Made by a program: the position numbers and the translations under genes. Source: Bigelowiella natans CCMP2755 (lineage: Eukaryota; Cercozoa; Chlorarachniophyceae). From it: DNA of 22,905 nt. The stretch is from NCBI GenBank assembly GCA_000320545.1, contig ADNK01000259.1, positions 1 through 22,905 on the forward strand, read 5' to 3'. The notes below the pieces were generated by a model. The model was not told the origin of the DNA. It made no database searches and saw nothing but the letters and a program-made list of their open reading frames with translations. This document shows, piece by piece, positions 10,300-19,099 of this stretch (its first letter is position 1; every line of letters begins with the position of its first letter).

Positions 10300-10968
10300 C
10301 CCATGCATCCCTCTTCATGAACACAATTGTGCATCTTATGATATGGTGGTGTTATTATTATTCTCGACTTATCCATCGTACTACGACCCAGCAAGCGATG
10401 TAGATGCTGGAGAAAGGGAAGGAGCTTTGCCGTTGTCGGCATCATCAACGGTAACATCTCCATATACAGCTTCTGCACCAAAGACCGCAGCTGAAATGGC
10501 AGAGGAAAAGCAGGGATCTAGATCGGAAATGAAGGCAGAAAGGCCTCATCAACAAACACCAAAAAGGCTATCTGGGGGCGAGATCGGAGCACAAAGTACT
10601 GATGATGAGATTGCACAATACCTTCAGGAAGTGAAGGCCGAGTTATTGGTGGTGGTGGAAGGAATCGATCCAGTCACGTCGAATACAGCTTCGAAGGTGC
10701 AGCGAAGCCATTCATTATCCCCTCAAAAAAATTTAATGAAAAGCGAAGCCATGGACAACATCATTTTTTGTCAAATCAACAGCCAAATCACACTTGCCTT
10801 GTTCCTATCCAGATTCACTCGTATACGGCGAAAGATATCGTCTTTGGGCGTAGATTCGCAGCATGCGCTGTCGAAAACGAAGATGGTATTTGTGAGGTAG
10901 ATTTTGAGAGATTCCATGCACTAATTGGTGAGAACGATCAGTTGAATAGACCCGAAGTGCAAAGCTGA
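6271..10968 (+). CDS. Inward-rectifier potassium channel (Kir family), 17 predicted exons
   Basis: This is a tetrameric plasma-membrane K+ channel subunit. Predicted exons: 6271-6419, 6566-6611, 6696-6754, 6876-6924, 7076-7167, 7221-7295, 7545-7566, 7654-7780, 7955-8064, 8197-8235, 8390-8528, 8727-8881, 9250-9287, 9587-9656, 9891-10020, 10392-10696 and 10813-10968. Together they give about 586 residues, with phases consistent throughout. Seen in order: slide helix DTFHSLIDMPT (residues 74-84); TM1 RLVIVVLLVYLLFNLSAALIF (86-106); a turret with Cys113 and Cys131; pore AFLFSIETTMTIGYG (143-157), the Kir signature and K+ filter; TM2 (about 188-206); GRLSRADKR and CFSNKAI, where PIP2-binding basic residues sit in the family; HQLVEAH-VRCYMV; PDDELG; LPSVVVHRIDAWSPLLP; LLVVVEGIDPVTSNT; and FGRRFAACAVENEDG. 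Least sure are the 22-bp exon at 7545, the donor near 9656 and the skip from 10020 to 10392. A TATA-like promoter was not identified. Confidence 0.9.
7433..7462. repeat. (TAG)n microsatellite in Kir intron
   Basis: An uninterrupted TAG array lies in the intron after the selectivity-filter exon of the Kir gene. Confidence 0.95.
7626..7650. repeat. GAT/ATG-rich imperfect trinucleotide tract
   Basis: An imperfect ATGATGATCATG tract lies immediately upstream of the acceptor at 7651-7653. This acceptor therefore lacks the usual pyrimidine tract, which makes the start of the TM2 exon less certain. Confidence 0.8.
7878..7913. repeat. (CAT)n imperfect tract in Kir intron
   Basis: CAT repeats interrupted by GATCATGATC lie in the intron 7781-7954. 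They are roughly complementary to the GAT tract at 7626-7650 and could base-pair with it in the transcript across the TM2 exon. Confidence 0.8.
8425..8470. repeat. (GAT)n-(GAG)n-poly-G tract inside a Kir exon
   Basis: This tract lies inside the predicted coding exon 8390-8528 and encodes a Asp/Glu run followed by glycines. It is a microsatellite that is apparently translated, so its length is expected to vary between alleles in multiples of three. Confidence 0.85.
9002..9174. repeat. (CA)n and (CT)n-(GT)n microsatellites
   Basis: A CA tract lies at about 9024-9049, preceded by (CG)n at 9005-9013. A CT tract at about 9113-9151 runs directly into a GT tract at 9152-9174. All lie in the Kir intron 8882-9249. 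Confidence 0.95.
9309..9352. repeat. (AAT)n-(AAG)n compound microsatellite
   Basis: Trinucleotide AAT units run into AAG units in the Kir intron 9288-9586. Confidence 0.95.
9513..9546. repeat. (CTA)n imperfect microsatellite
   Basis: CTA/CCA trinucleotides lie about 40 bp upstream of the acceptor of the LPSVVVHRID exon of the Kir gene. Confidence 0.9.
10032..10083. repeat. (CTT)n microsatellite just after a donor
   Basis: CTT units begin about 12 bp after the Kir donor at 10021 (GTAATA). Confidence 0.95.
10201..10298. repeat. 22-bp direct repeat plus (CT)n tract
   Basis: The sequence CGTTCTCTAGACTCTCTCTC occurs at 10201 and again at 10251, exactly 50 bp apart. The second copy continues into a (CT)n tract to about 10298. 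All lie in the predicted Kir intron 10021-10391. Confidence 0.9.
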
Positions 10969-11256
10969 GAGATGACGACGACTACGATGACCGTGTTTGA
11001 TGTTCATAAGCGGAGGATAGTACTTCAATCGCCATTAAAGCCTATCATATGCCAGAAAACTTTAGAAGTGCGTCCTCCATCCTTGCTAAGCATGAAGAAA
11101 GTTTGATTCAATTAATGCTGAGATGCGAAATGTTTCGATAGCTAGATAGCTCACTTTTCCTGATGCTTAAAACTCTACAAGTGAACGAATTCGCCTCCAT
11201 AGCTTACGGTTCGTTAGCATGCACTACACTGTATGAATTTAAAGCCAAAAAGTTAA

Positions 11257-11262
11257 AATAAA
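11257..11262 (+). promoter_or_regulatory. Possible polyadenylation signal for the Kir gene
   Basis: AATAAA lies 289 bp after the predicted Kir stop codon and is the first copy seen downstream. AT-rich DNA makes chance matches common. Confidence 0.3.
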
Positions 11263-11590
11263 TATCCATAATTTTGAGTGTTCAGTAATGTGAAGATTAT
11301 GAAGCATTCGACCAATTTTCTGCCACCATACGCTTTTTATCAATTTGATTCGGGGATCATCATCTGCGAGCACTACACGTATAGTCTAGCTTCGCGGCTT
11401 GGCGTGCGTATAACAAACAATCTTGTGTATATGCACTACAATACGCGCATATAGCTAGATAGCAGCAGGCGTATAATGCAAGCTAGCAAATTCGATCAAA
11501 GCATCGGCATCGATCATCTGAAGCCTATTGATGATAAGCTAGATAAGCCTATGGATAGATAGAATGGAGCGCTACACACACACATGCATG

Positions 11591-11593
<3 letters not shown>

Positions 11594-11656
<63 letters not shown>

Positions 11657-11674
11657 ATTGTGTATTGCTGTGTC

Positions 11675-11714
<40 letters not shown>
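11594..11714. repeat. (CA)n-(TA)n-spacer-(TA)n block
   Basis: CA tract 11594-11621, TA tract 11622-11652, a 25-bp spacer, then a second TA tract 11678-11714. The two TA arms could pair into a cruciform or long RNA hairpin with the spacer as loop. Confidence 0.95.
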
Positions 11715-11719
<5 letters not shown>

Positions 11720-12314
11720 CCTGTCGAAGCTGCTGTAATCCGCACAAAATAAACAAAGATGCATTACTATATCTAGAGATTAATGAGATGGGAAATAATT
11801 GATAACGCCGGGCAGCGGACTGGTAAATTTGCTAATGAGCTATTACGTATCAGCTAGCCATTGCATTTGCATGCTCTCGAGGAAGTAAGAGTGTCAGATG
11901 AGGTGCAATAAGCACTCTCGTCGTGTATGTAGTGTGTCGCTGTGCTGCATCTGCGATTGCACTTACAATATTTTTAAATAGGTTCTCTGATGTTCATTCA
12001 GAATGTAGGCAGCAATGCAACAGTATCGTGCTTAACTTGCTGATAAATAACGGATGTAGTAGCATTTGTGCTATATTGATGTTGTGTTAGTCAAGGACCC
12101 ATTGCAATTACCAAGAAAAGCAACTGTTTGATATGAGCTCCCATCATGAGAAGTGTTATCTGGAGGTGAAAGTATTATAATCTTCCGCTTTTCCACGATT
12201 TGTCATCTCGTTTGTACTTATCGGTACACGCTCGCTGCACTCGATTCCACCCCCCTCCGATGGCGTCGATAAATATTTTGCGTTGGAATGAGAGGCTGCT
12301 AGAGAGCAAGTTTG

Positions 12315-14063
12315 TCACTTTGTTTCAGACGGCTGTTGCCTATCAATATCTGAGTTGAGAGTGAAGAATGGCTCCACGTTCGGTGCCCGGTGGCGATGAT
12401 AATCTGAAGTTATCTGATCATATCCATCATCATCTTGCAAGCCGCAATCTATCGCTGCGCCAGCTGCTAAAGCTTCGAACATGGAAGTAATCTCGGTTAG
12501 AGTTTTCCCCTTTGTCTCCGGCATACGATAAAACAGCCACCAGAAACCCGAGAATGCAATCAATCCTAAGAGCCAAAAGGTGCCCTGAGTTCTTAGAGGG
12601 GTGTGTACAAGGGTGAGAAAGCTTCCCGAAACAACAAAATTGGAGATCCAATTTGTCATTGTTGCAATTGAAGCACATTGACTCCTTGCTGCCATTGGGT
12701 ATAGCTCGCCGTTGAGGGTCCAAGGCAACGTTGCTAGCCCCCATCCGAATGAAACAAGATACCCCACAAGCCCAACAATGGTTAGAACCATGCTAAACAT
12801 CTTCGATACATTCTGAATCATGAAACCTATCCCCAGTAATCCAAGGCAAATACTGGCGACAAGTGCAGATGACAGTAGCAAAGCTCTGCGACCTTTAGAG
12901 TCTGAGAGTCTTTGCCCGATAAGAATACCTATAAATTGAGCAATCGAAGTACTAAGGGCTAGCCATATGGGCACCACGTCTTTGTCGCAACAACAAATCG
13001 AGTCGCCGGATCCAAACCCAGCAAACTTGAAGATTGTAGCTGAGTAGTACATGACTGTGTTGATCCCGGCAAACTGTTGTAACGCCATTATCCCCATTCC
13101 AAGGCTGAGAGCTCTTGTGATTCCTGGAGATCGCAAAATCTGAGCTAGGCTCAATTGTGAGGCTTGGTCTTCTAGGGCGCCTCTAATCTCACGAATGTCG
13201 CTGCGGACATTTTCAGATCCCCGGAGCTTCTTAAGTACCTTAACAGCATCCCTCTCGCGCCCCTGCTTATACAACCAACGTGGACTCTCCGGCAAAACTA
13301 TCAATCCAATAAGTTGTAAGGTTGAAAACACGGCTCCAAATGCAAGCATTATTCTCCATCCATCTCTGATGTAGAAGAAAGCCCCATCAAGCAATGCTGC
13401 TAGAATCTGCCCAAAGACAACAAATGCGTTGAAGCTTCCCAGGACTCTTCCTCGTATCTCTACTGGTGCGCACTCCCCCAGGTAAACAGGTACTGTGCTT
13501 GACGCTAATCCAATAGCTAGACCCACGATTACACGACCGGTGATGAGAATTCCAAGGCCAGTGGCAATAGCCATAATGATTGACCCAGCTGTGAACATAA
13601 TAGAAGATGCTAAAATGACTATGCGTCTGCCATACCGATCGGATGCCCAACCAGATACGGCAGCACCAATGATAGCCCCTCCAATTGTGGCGTCTACGAC
13701 AACCTCCTGCTGGAATGAATTTAGCCCGAATCCCCCATATTTCTCACAGTCACCTCTACTTGATGCTAAAAGTATCATTGCGCCACTGATTACTCCCGTG
13801 TCATAGCCAAACAGAAGACCTCCCAGGCACGCAATAGACATCAGCGTCCTCGAAACGCAAGTCAACGGTCGTGCATTCATATGGTGCCCATCGTGTATTT
13901 CTGTGGAAGCATCGAGGGAATAATTTGTGGCATCACTATATTTGCGTGTACGCGTCCGGGTTTCTGGGGCAGAAAGCGACATTATAGAGTCTGATTCCTC
14001 AATGCTCCTCCCCTCGGACTTGAAGTCATCGGGGAAAAAAACGCTACTTCCTGCGCTACTCAT
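12315..14063 (-). CDS. Major facilitator superfamily sugar/inositol transporter, intronless
   Basis: This encodes a 582-residue membrane carrier of the sugar porter family, likely moving a hexose, pentose or myo-inositol with H+. ATG at 14063 is chosen; the open frame extends six codons further to a GTG. A Ser/Thr/Asp-rich cytosolic tail of about 70 residues precedes TM1 with GYDTGVISG (86-94). Then come DRYGRR (142-147), the loop 2-3 signature; VPVYLGECAPVEIRGR (191-206); PESPRW (258-263), ending the first half; QQFAGINTVMYYS (329-341) in TM7, the sugar-binding motif; LPWTLNGELYP (446-456); and PETKGKTL (515-522). Length and twelve hydrophobic stretches fit the family. A CCC cluster at 357-359 lies in the TM7-TM8 outer loop, which is unusual. 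The lack of introns contrasts with all neighbours and may reflect retroposition or transfer. The substrate is not deducible; inositol-type carriers are close in motif. Confidence 0.93.
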   Translation of the reverse strand: MSSAGSSVFFPDDFKSEGRSIEESDSIMSLSAPETRTRTRKYSDATNYSLDASTEIHDGHHMNARPLTCVSRTLMSIACLGGLLFGYDTGVISGAMILLASSRGDCEKYGGFGLNSFQQEVVVDATIGGAIIGAAVSGWASDRYGRRIVILASSIMFTAGSIIMAIATGLGILITGRVIVGLAIGLASSTVPVYLGECAPVEIRGRVLGSFNAFVVFGQILAALLDGAFFYIRDGWRIMLAFGAVFSTLQLIGLIVLPESPRWLYKQGRERDAVKVLKKLRGSENVRSDIREIRGALEDQASQLSLAQILRSPGITRALSLGMGIMALQQFAGINTVMYYSATIFKFAGFGSGDSICCCDKDVVPIWLALSTSIAQFIGILIGQRLSDSKGRRALLLSSALVASICLGLLGIGFMIQNVSKMFSMVLTIVGLVGYLVSFGWGLATLPWTLNGELYPMAARSQCASIATMTNWISNFVVSGSFLTLVHTPLRTQGTFWLLGLIAFSGFWWLFYRMPETKGKTLTEITSMFEALAAGAAIDCGLQDDDGYDQITSDYHRHRAPNVEPFFTLNSDIDRQQPSETK

Positions 14064-15095
14064 AATTTGTGCAATGACCACCGATTTAAACCGCTTTATA
14101 TCAGAACAATAAGCTTCAACTCAACCTCTAGCCAAGCTGCTTGTTGAACAGTGTGAGACTCGAAGGTTGCACAGTAGGAGGTGGGCAAATATCGCGAATC
14201 ACTTGAGTTGTCTTTCGAGGCTTCCCGGCAACTGAACGTTCAACTTTGTTTCTCTTCTAGTGGGCTGTTGTCCCTGTACCGCACACTGGTTCCAGAGGAT
14301 GTACCACTGTGCGGTGCTATTCTTTCAGGGATCACTCTCCGTCCTCCTCCCCAGCTGGCTTGGGCAAAACCTGGATTATTAGAGCAGCGGGAGCAACTCC
14401 CACACTGCGACAGCGACAACACAAAAAAGCAAAAAACCTTAAAAAATACAGAGTTTTTTCATCTTTTCAATCCGGAGGAAGCAGGAGTCGCAATCGGTTC
14501 TAAATGATGGGAATACAAGAAGTACGACATATATTTGATTTATTTTTTGGAAAAACTGATCGAAATTCACATTTTCTTAGGGTGTAGCTAACGGTCTTAT
14601 CAACCAACCAAGAAATCTGGAGGGAAAGTGCTTTGTCGAGTAACTCTCGATCGGCCACAACAAACGAGTATGTCGATGGGGAAGAATGTGTTCCATTTAT
14701 TTTTTAAGACATGCATTATTGAATAACTTTCTTATAATTTCATGGACATTTTTAGCAATAGTTTCTAAATTTTGTATTTGAGATCAGTCTGAAAATTCCC
14801 AACCGCATTGTGTGTGAAGGCTCGAGGCTTGTCAGTCCCACTCCACTCCTCTGTGTGTCATTCTATCAGAAAAATAAAGGTACAGACGAAGAAGACTATT
14901 CTAAATATTTTGATCTTAGAGAAAGAGTGAATGCTAAGCTTTCCATGAACCCGGAGCATTGACATATCAACGAACAAACGTTTATGTGGCGAGCTCATGT
15001 TCATGCTCAAAGAATGAATGTTGAAGTGGGAAGACATCAAGGATTGATCTTATGAAGTAAAACGAGGACGCATTCGTTTGAATTCATATTTTACT
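14064..15095. promoter_or_regulatory. Divergent intergenic region, transporter (-) and TACC-like gene (+)
   Basis: About 1 kb separates the two start codons, so both promoters and 5' untranslated regions should lie here. A stretch at 14181-14507 is open in one frame but starts with GTG, and its composition is only partly coding-like. It may be untranslated exon sequence. From 14520 to 15060 the DNA is AT-rich. No TATA box or operator could be assigned with confidence. Confidence 0.5.
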
Positions 15096-18000
15096 ATGTT
15101 TAGTATGGATGACGATATGGACGATGAAACGAAGAGGTTGGAAAGAGAATTCGAGGCTCAGATGGGGCAAATGAAGGAGCTGAACAGTAATCAGCCACCT
15201 GAAAAGAAAGAGTCTCTTGCAGGCGATCCGGACAATCCAGACGGGTATTTTTTCGCTGTTATCTCGATTTGTCCCAGTGAAATATATGCCTGAACGATGG
15301 TTCCACATTGTTTCAAAGGGAAAAACCAAAGGAGCTCTCGAGCACCGAGCTACTCATGCAAAGACTGGCTAAAATGGGAGCTTTGGATGAGAATTCAGCC
15401 CCCCCTTCCTCTAATGCTAATCCAATCACTGTTCCCGTACGGAAAAATCCAGTAAGAAAGAGCCCGCCTCGAAGGAAGAACGAAGATCTAACATCTCCAG
15501 AGCCCGCCATGATTAATAAGAAGACAGATGATAGTGAGGCCGTGTCGACGATAAAACCAGAAGTTGCTGGGGTATGATTCCATTTCACTAACCTATCGCT
15601 TTACGTTTCTGAAATTATGATGCACCTATTTAGAAGCCTCAAAAATCAAAAGCAGAGCTACTCGCTGCAAAGAAAGCCAAATTTGAGGCAAAAATGAGAA
15701 AAAGGGCTGAAGAACGTAAGCGAGCTGCCGAGCGCAGGAAAAACCAAGCAGCTTCTGACAACGAAGTATCAAAGAAACCAAAAACAAAGGCCAAAACCCC
15801 TAAGAAAGCCCCACCTCCTCCTGCTGCAGAAACTCAGGAAGCACCGGTCGATACGGGGCCATCCAGTACCGATCTGCTGATGCAGCGACTAGCAGCTATG
15901 GGTGTAATGGACGGAACAGCCCCAGATGCGCCTCCTCCATCAAGTGGAGCTGGAATAGTAGCATCCCCCCTTCCCAAATCTAAGCCAGTCATTAGTCCAA
16001 AAAAAACTCAAGACCCCCCTGCTGCACCAAAATCTAAAGAGGTGGTTCACAAGTCGCCTGCTGTCAGGGGGGAAGGTGCAGAAAGAAGGCTAGAAACAGA
16101 AGCAGCAGCCGGGTAAGTTGTTTGCTTTTCCTTTTTGAAATAAATTTGATTAATCAGATCTTATGATTCTAGGAACAATGAGAAGAAACAAGAAAAACTT
16201 ATTTCAAGTACCGCAAGTACCGAAATTCTGCGAAGAGGTTCAGGAGTGATGGGAATGTCCGGGGCTAATGCTGATCCCGCCGCGGCTCCTAAAAAAACGG
16301 ACAGGAATAAATCGCCTATGCATGGGTCAGCAGCAGTGGCAGCAGCAGCAGCAAAAAGTGGCTTGGCAGAAACTCGAGGGGCTTCCAGTACAGAGGATCT
16401 TAGACGGAGAATGACTAACTTAGATGCAGCTGCCAACAATCAGGCGTCGTTCAACTCAGCTCCAGCAGGGTAGAATTACTATGTCATAATTAGAAAGATT
16501 GATCATGTATAGGCTAACTTCAAATGACTCCGTTTTCAGAGAGCGGAAGACACCCCCTAGCAGTGCGGATCGCCTTCGTGATCGGATATCTAAATTTTCA
16601 AACAAGCGCGACACCGCTGCTCGCACAAACACTGCCCCTCTCCAATCAAGCGAAAATTCCATGGATGAGCTGCCGTTGGCCGCATCTCCAACGTCAGCAC
16701 CAACAGCCGGTTCGTCGTCTTCTTCGCAAAGAAAGAGCAGCCAGTCATCCTTCTCACGACCTAGTAGCTCAACAAGGAAGTTGTTCAGGTACACAATAAG
16801 AGCGTTGTTGCTAGTTTAGTAGTAGGAGGACTTGCAGCTGTCACTAGTTGCTGGTTTAATATCAGCTCATTCGGAGGGCTAATTGCTTCCTCTCTCTCTC
16901 TCTCTCTCTCTCTCTTATATTTAAACACACCACACCACCAACGACACAAATACACGCACCCATTCAATCAGAGAGACCGAGCGAGCGAGAGAGTGGTGAA
17001 TTCAAAACGAATAATTTATGTCCTTAACAATGCACAGGGGGATGAGTGGCGAGTTCAAAGATGTTGGAAACCTTACTGTGGAGGAGGTGCGGTGGTGCTG
17101 CTGGTGGTGGTTATCAAGTTGTTTATTTTAGTGGCTGTACATTTTTCAAAAGAACCTCTTCGCACTCGTTTCTAGGTGAGGGACCAGTTTGAAGCGGAAC
17201 ATGAAATCTTAAATCTTGAGGTAAGTAATTTGAATAATAATAATATTAATAGCAGTATTATTACTAGTAGTAAGAGAGTTTATATAAATTACGATGATCG
17301 ACTACTCCCCCATATGATCAACTACTGGTACACACCGAAGGTTCTTGAAACACGAGATGAGCTTGAAAAAGAGAGGGCTCAAAGAAAAGAACTTGGCGAG
17401 GTAGTAGTAGTAGTAGTAGTAGTAGTAGTTAGCAAACTCACGCACATCATTGTTATCAACAACAACCTGGAATAGCTTACCCCACCATAAGCGTCTGCAG
17501 AAAGCTACAACTGTCCTGTTTCAAAATTGCATCATCATCATCATCGTCGTCTTCATCATGATCCAAAATGTATGTATGTGTCTACTATCCTCTTGATAAC
17601 GATCAGTTGTTAGCCAATACCCTGGCTGAATATGAAACGGTCATCCGTGAATCAAATCTCAGGTGGTGGTCAAAATAATGATCGATATGACGAATGTCAA
17701 AATAATAGAGCCCCCTTTCTTCCCTCCAAAAATCAATTTGAATTATTTGACTTCTCTCTTGGGCTATTATTTTTTCCTGTTAGTCAGTAGTTTTGAACAA
17801 GTATTCTTCCTATAAAACAACAACAACAATTTGTGCACAAATAGGCGCGCAGATGACGTCGCGAGAATAGGGCTTCAAGATACCGAGCTCACTCAATTGA
17901 GAGAAAAGGTAAAGCAGTAGTGAAATCACGTAAAGTGATTGTTTCTCACGTACGTGTATGTACCCCCCCCCCTTAGGTTGCGAAGCATGGTATAGAGGTA

Positions 18001-18608
18001 AAGAGTCTTCGGAAGACCAATTCAGAGCTTGAAGCCAACACTCAACTCCTCACAGAAAGTGAGCAGGAACTCAGCAAACAGGTGCGCCAGCAATCATGAT
18101 GGATGTTACTCTTGCCATAGAGAAAGAATAAGGCTTCACACTTTAAGGAACTATTAATCAATATACATGAATACATATTTCTGGTTTGTGTATATAAAGC
18201 TTGACATGACAAAGAAAGAGCTCGTTCGCAGTCAAGAACTCTTCGAACAGCTGAAGAAGCATGCCGAAAGCAAGCTACAAAATGCAGCAAAGGTTGAGAT
18301 TGTCATATTTAAATGATGGTAACACAGCAGCCACAGATATTTCTCACAAACCCATTATTGCCATTGAATAGCTCTACGCGGAGATGCAGAAATTAGCCGA
18401 ACAGAAGATATCTGAGTCACGTCAGCTCACAGGGGAGCGTGATCAGGTGCTGGCTCCGACTAATTTATCCCTATAACTCTCTCTTAATAGAAGTAGTGGT
18501 AGTCGTAGTAGCAGTAGTAGTTATAACAGCACTTTTAGAGTAGTCTCAAACCCAACCAATTGAAGAATACATGACAGTAATGGATCTTAGTACCTCTTGT
18601 ACAACAGC

Positions 18609-18642
<34 letters not shown>

Positions 18643-19057
18643 GCAACTACTCTATCGCCGTTTCTTTGAGACGCGTTATAATACCTCATGATGACGTACT
18701 TAAATTGCAGATGCGACAGAAGATTGTGCATTTGGAGAAACAGCTCAATACAGCGCAGCAGAACATTCTTATGGTAAACCTTCGAATAATAATACCTGAA
18801 AGATAGATTCAGCCCATAGAGACCTAATTATTGTAAATTCGAAATGGCCACTTTTAGTTGTATTCTGATGAAGCTGATGTACGGTTCATAGATGGAGGAA
18901 CGATCGGCTGGATTGACGAGGCAAGTACAAGAATTATCTGAGGTAGTAGTAGTAGTAGTAGTAGTAGTTTTTTAGGGTGTTCGCATGTAAGAAGTAAGCC
19001 TACAAATACTGCTCATCTACTACCAAGGTACCAGTAGGTATGAAGTGGTCATTTTAA

Positions 19058-19099
<42 letters not shown>

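Larger units (their letters stand above)
10969..12314. other. Intergenic region between Kir gene and transporter
   Basis: This is the 3' flank of two convergent genes, Kir (+) and transporter (-). It contains a (CA)n/(TA)n block at 11594-11714 and many CTAG-containing palindromes (AGCTAGATAGCT near 11140 and 11450-11560). No coding sequence or RNA gene was recognised. ORFs over the TA/CA block are repeat artefacts. Confidence 0.65.

Noticed and set aside
10697-10812. Read-through of the Kir frame past the VEGIDPVTSNTASK segment
   Set aside because: The frame drifts into non-Kir sequence. Splicing 10696 to 10813 restores the HSYTAKDI segment at the spacing expected in Kir proteins.
11514-11764. 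Overlapping ORFs with Tyr-Ile and Cys-Val runs on both strands
   Set aside because: They are pure translations of the (TA)n and (CA)n tracts.
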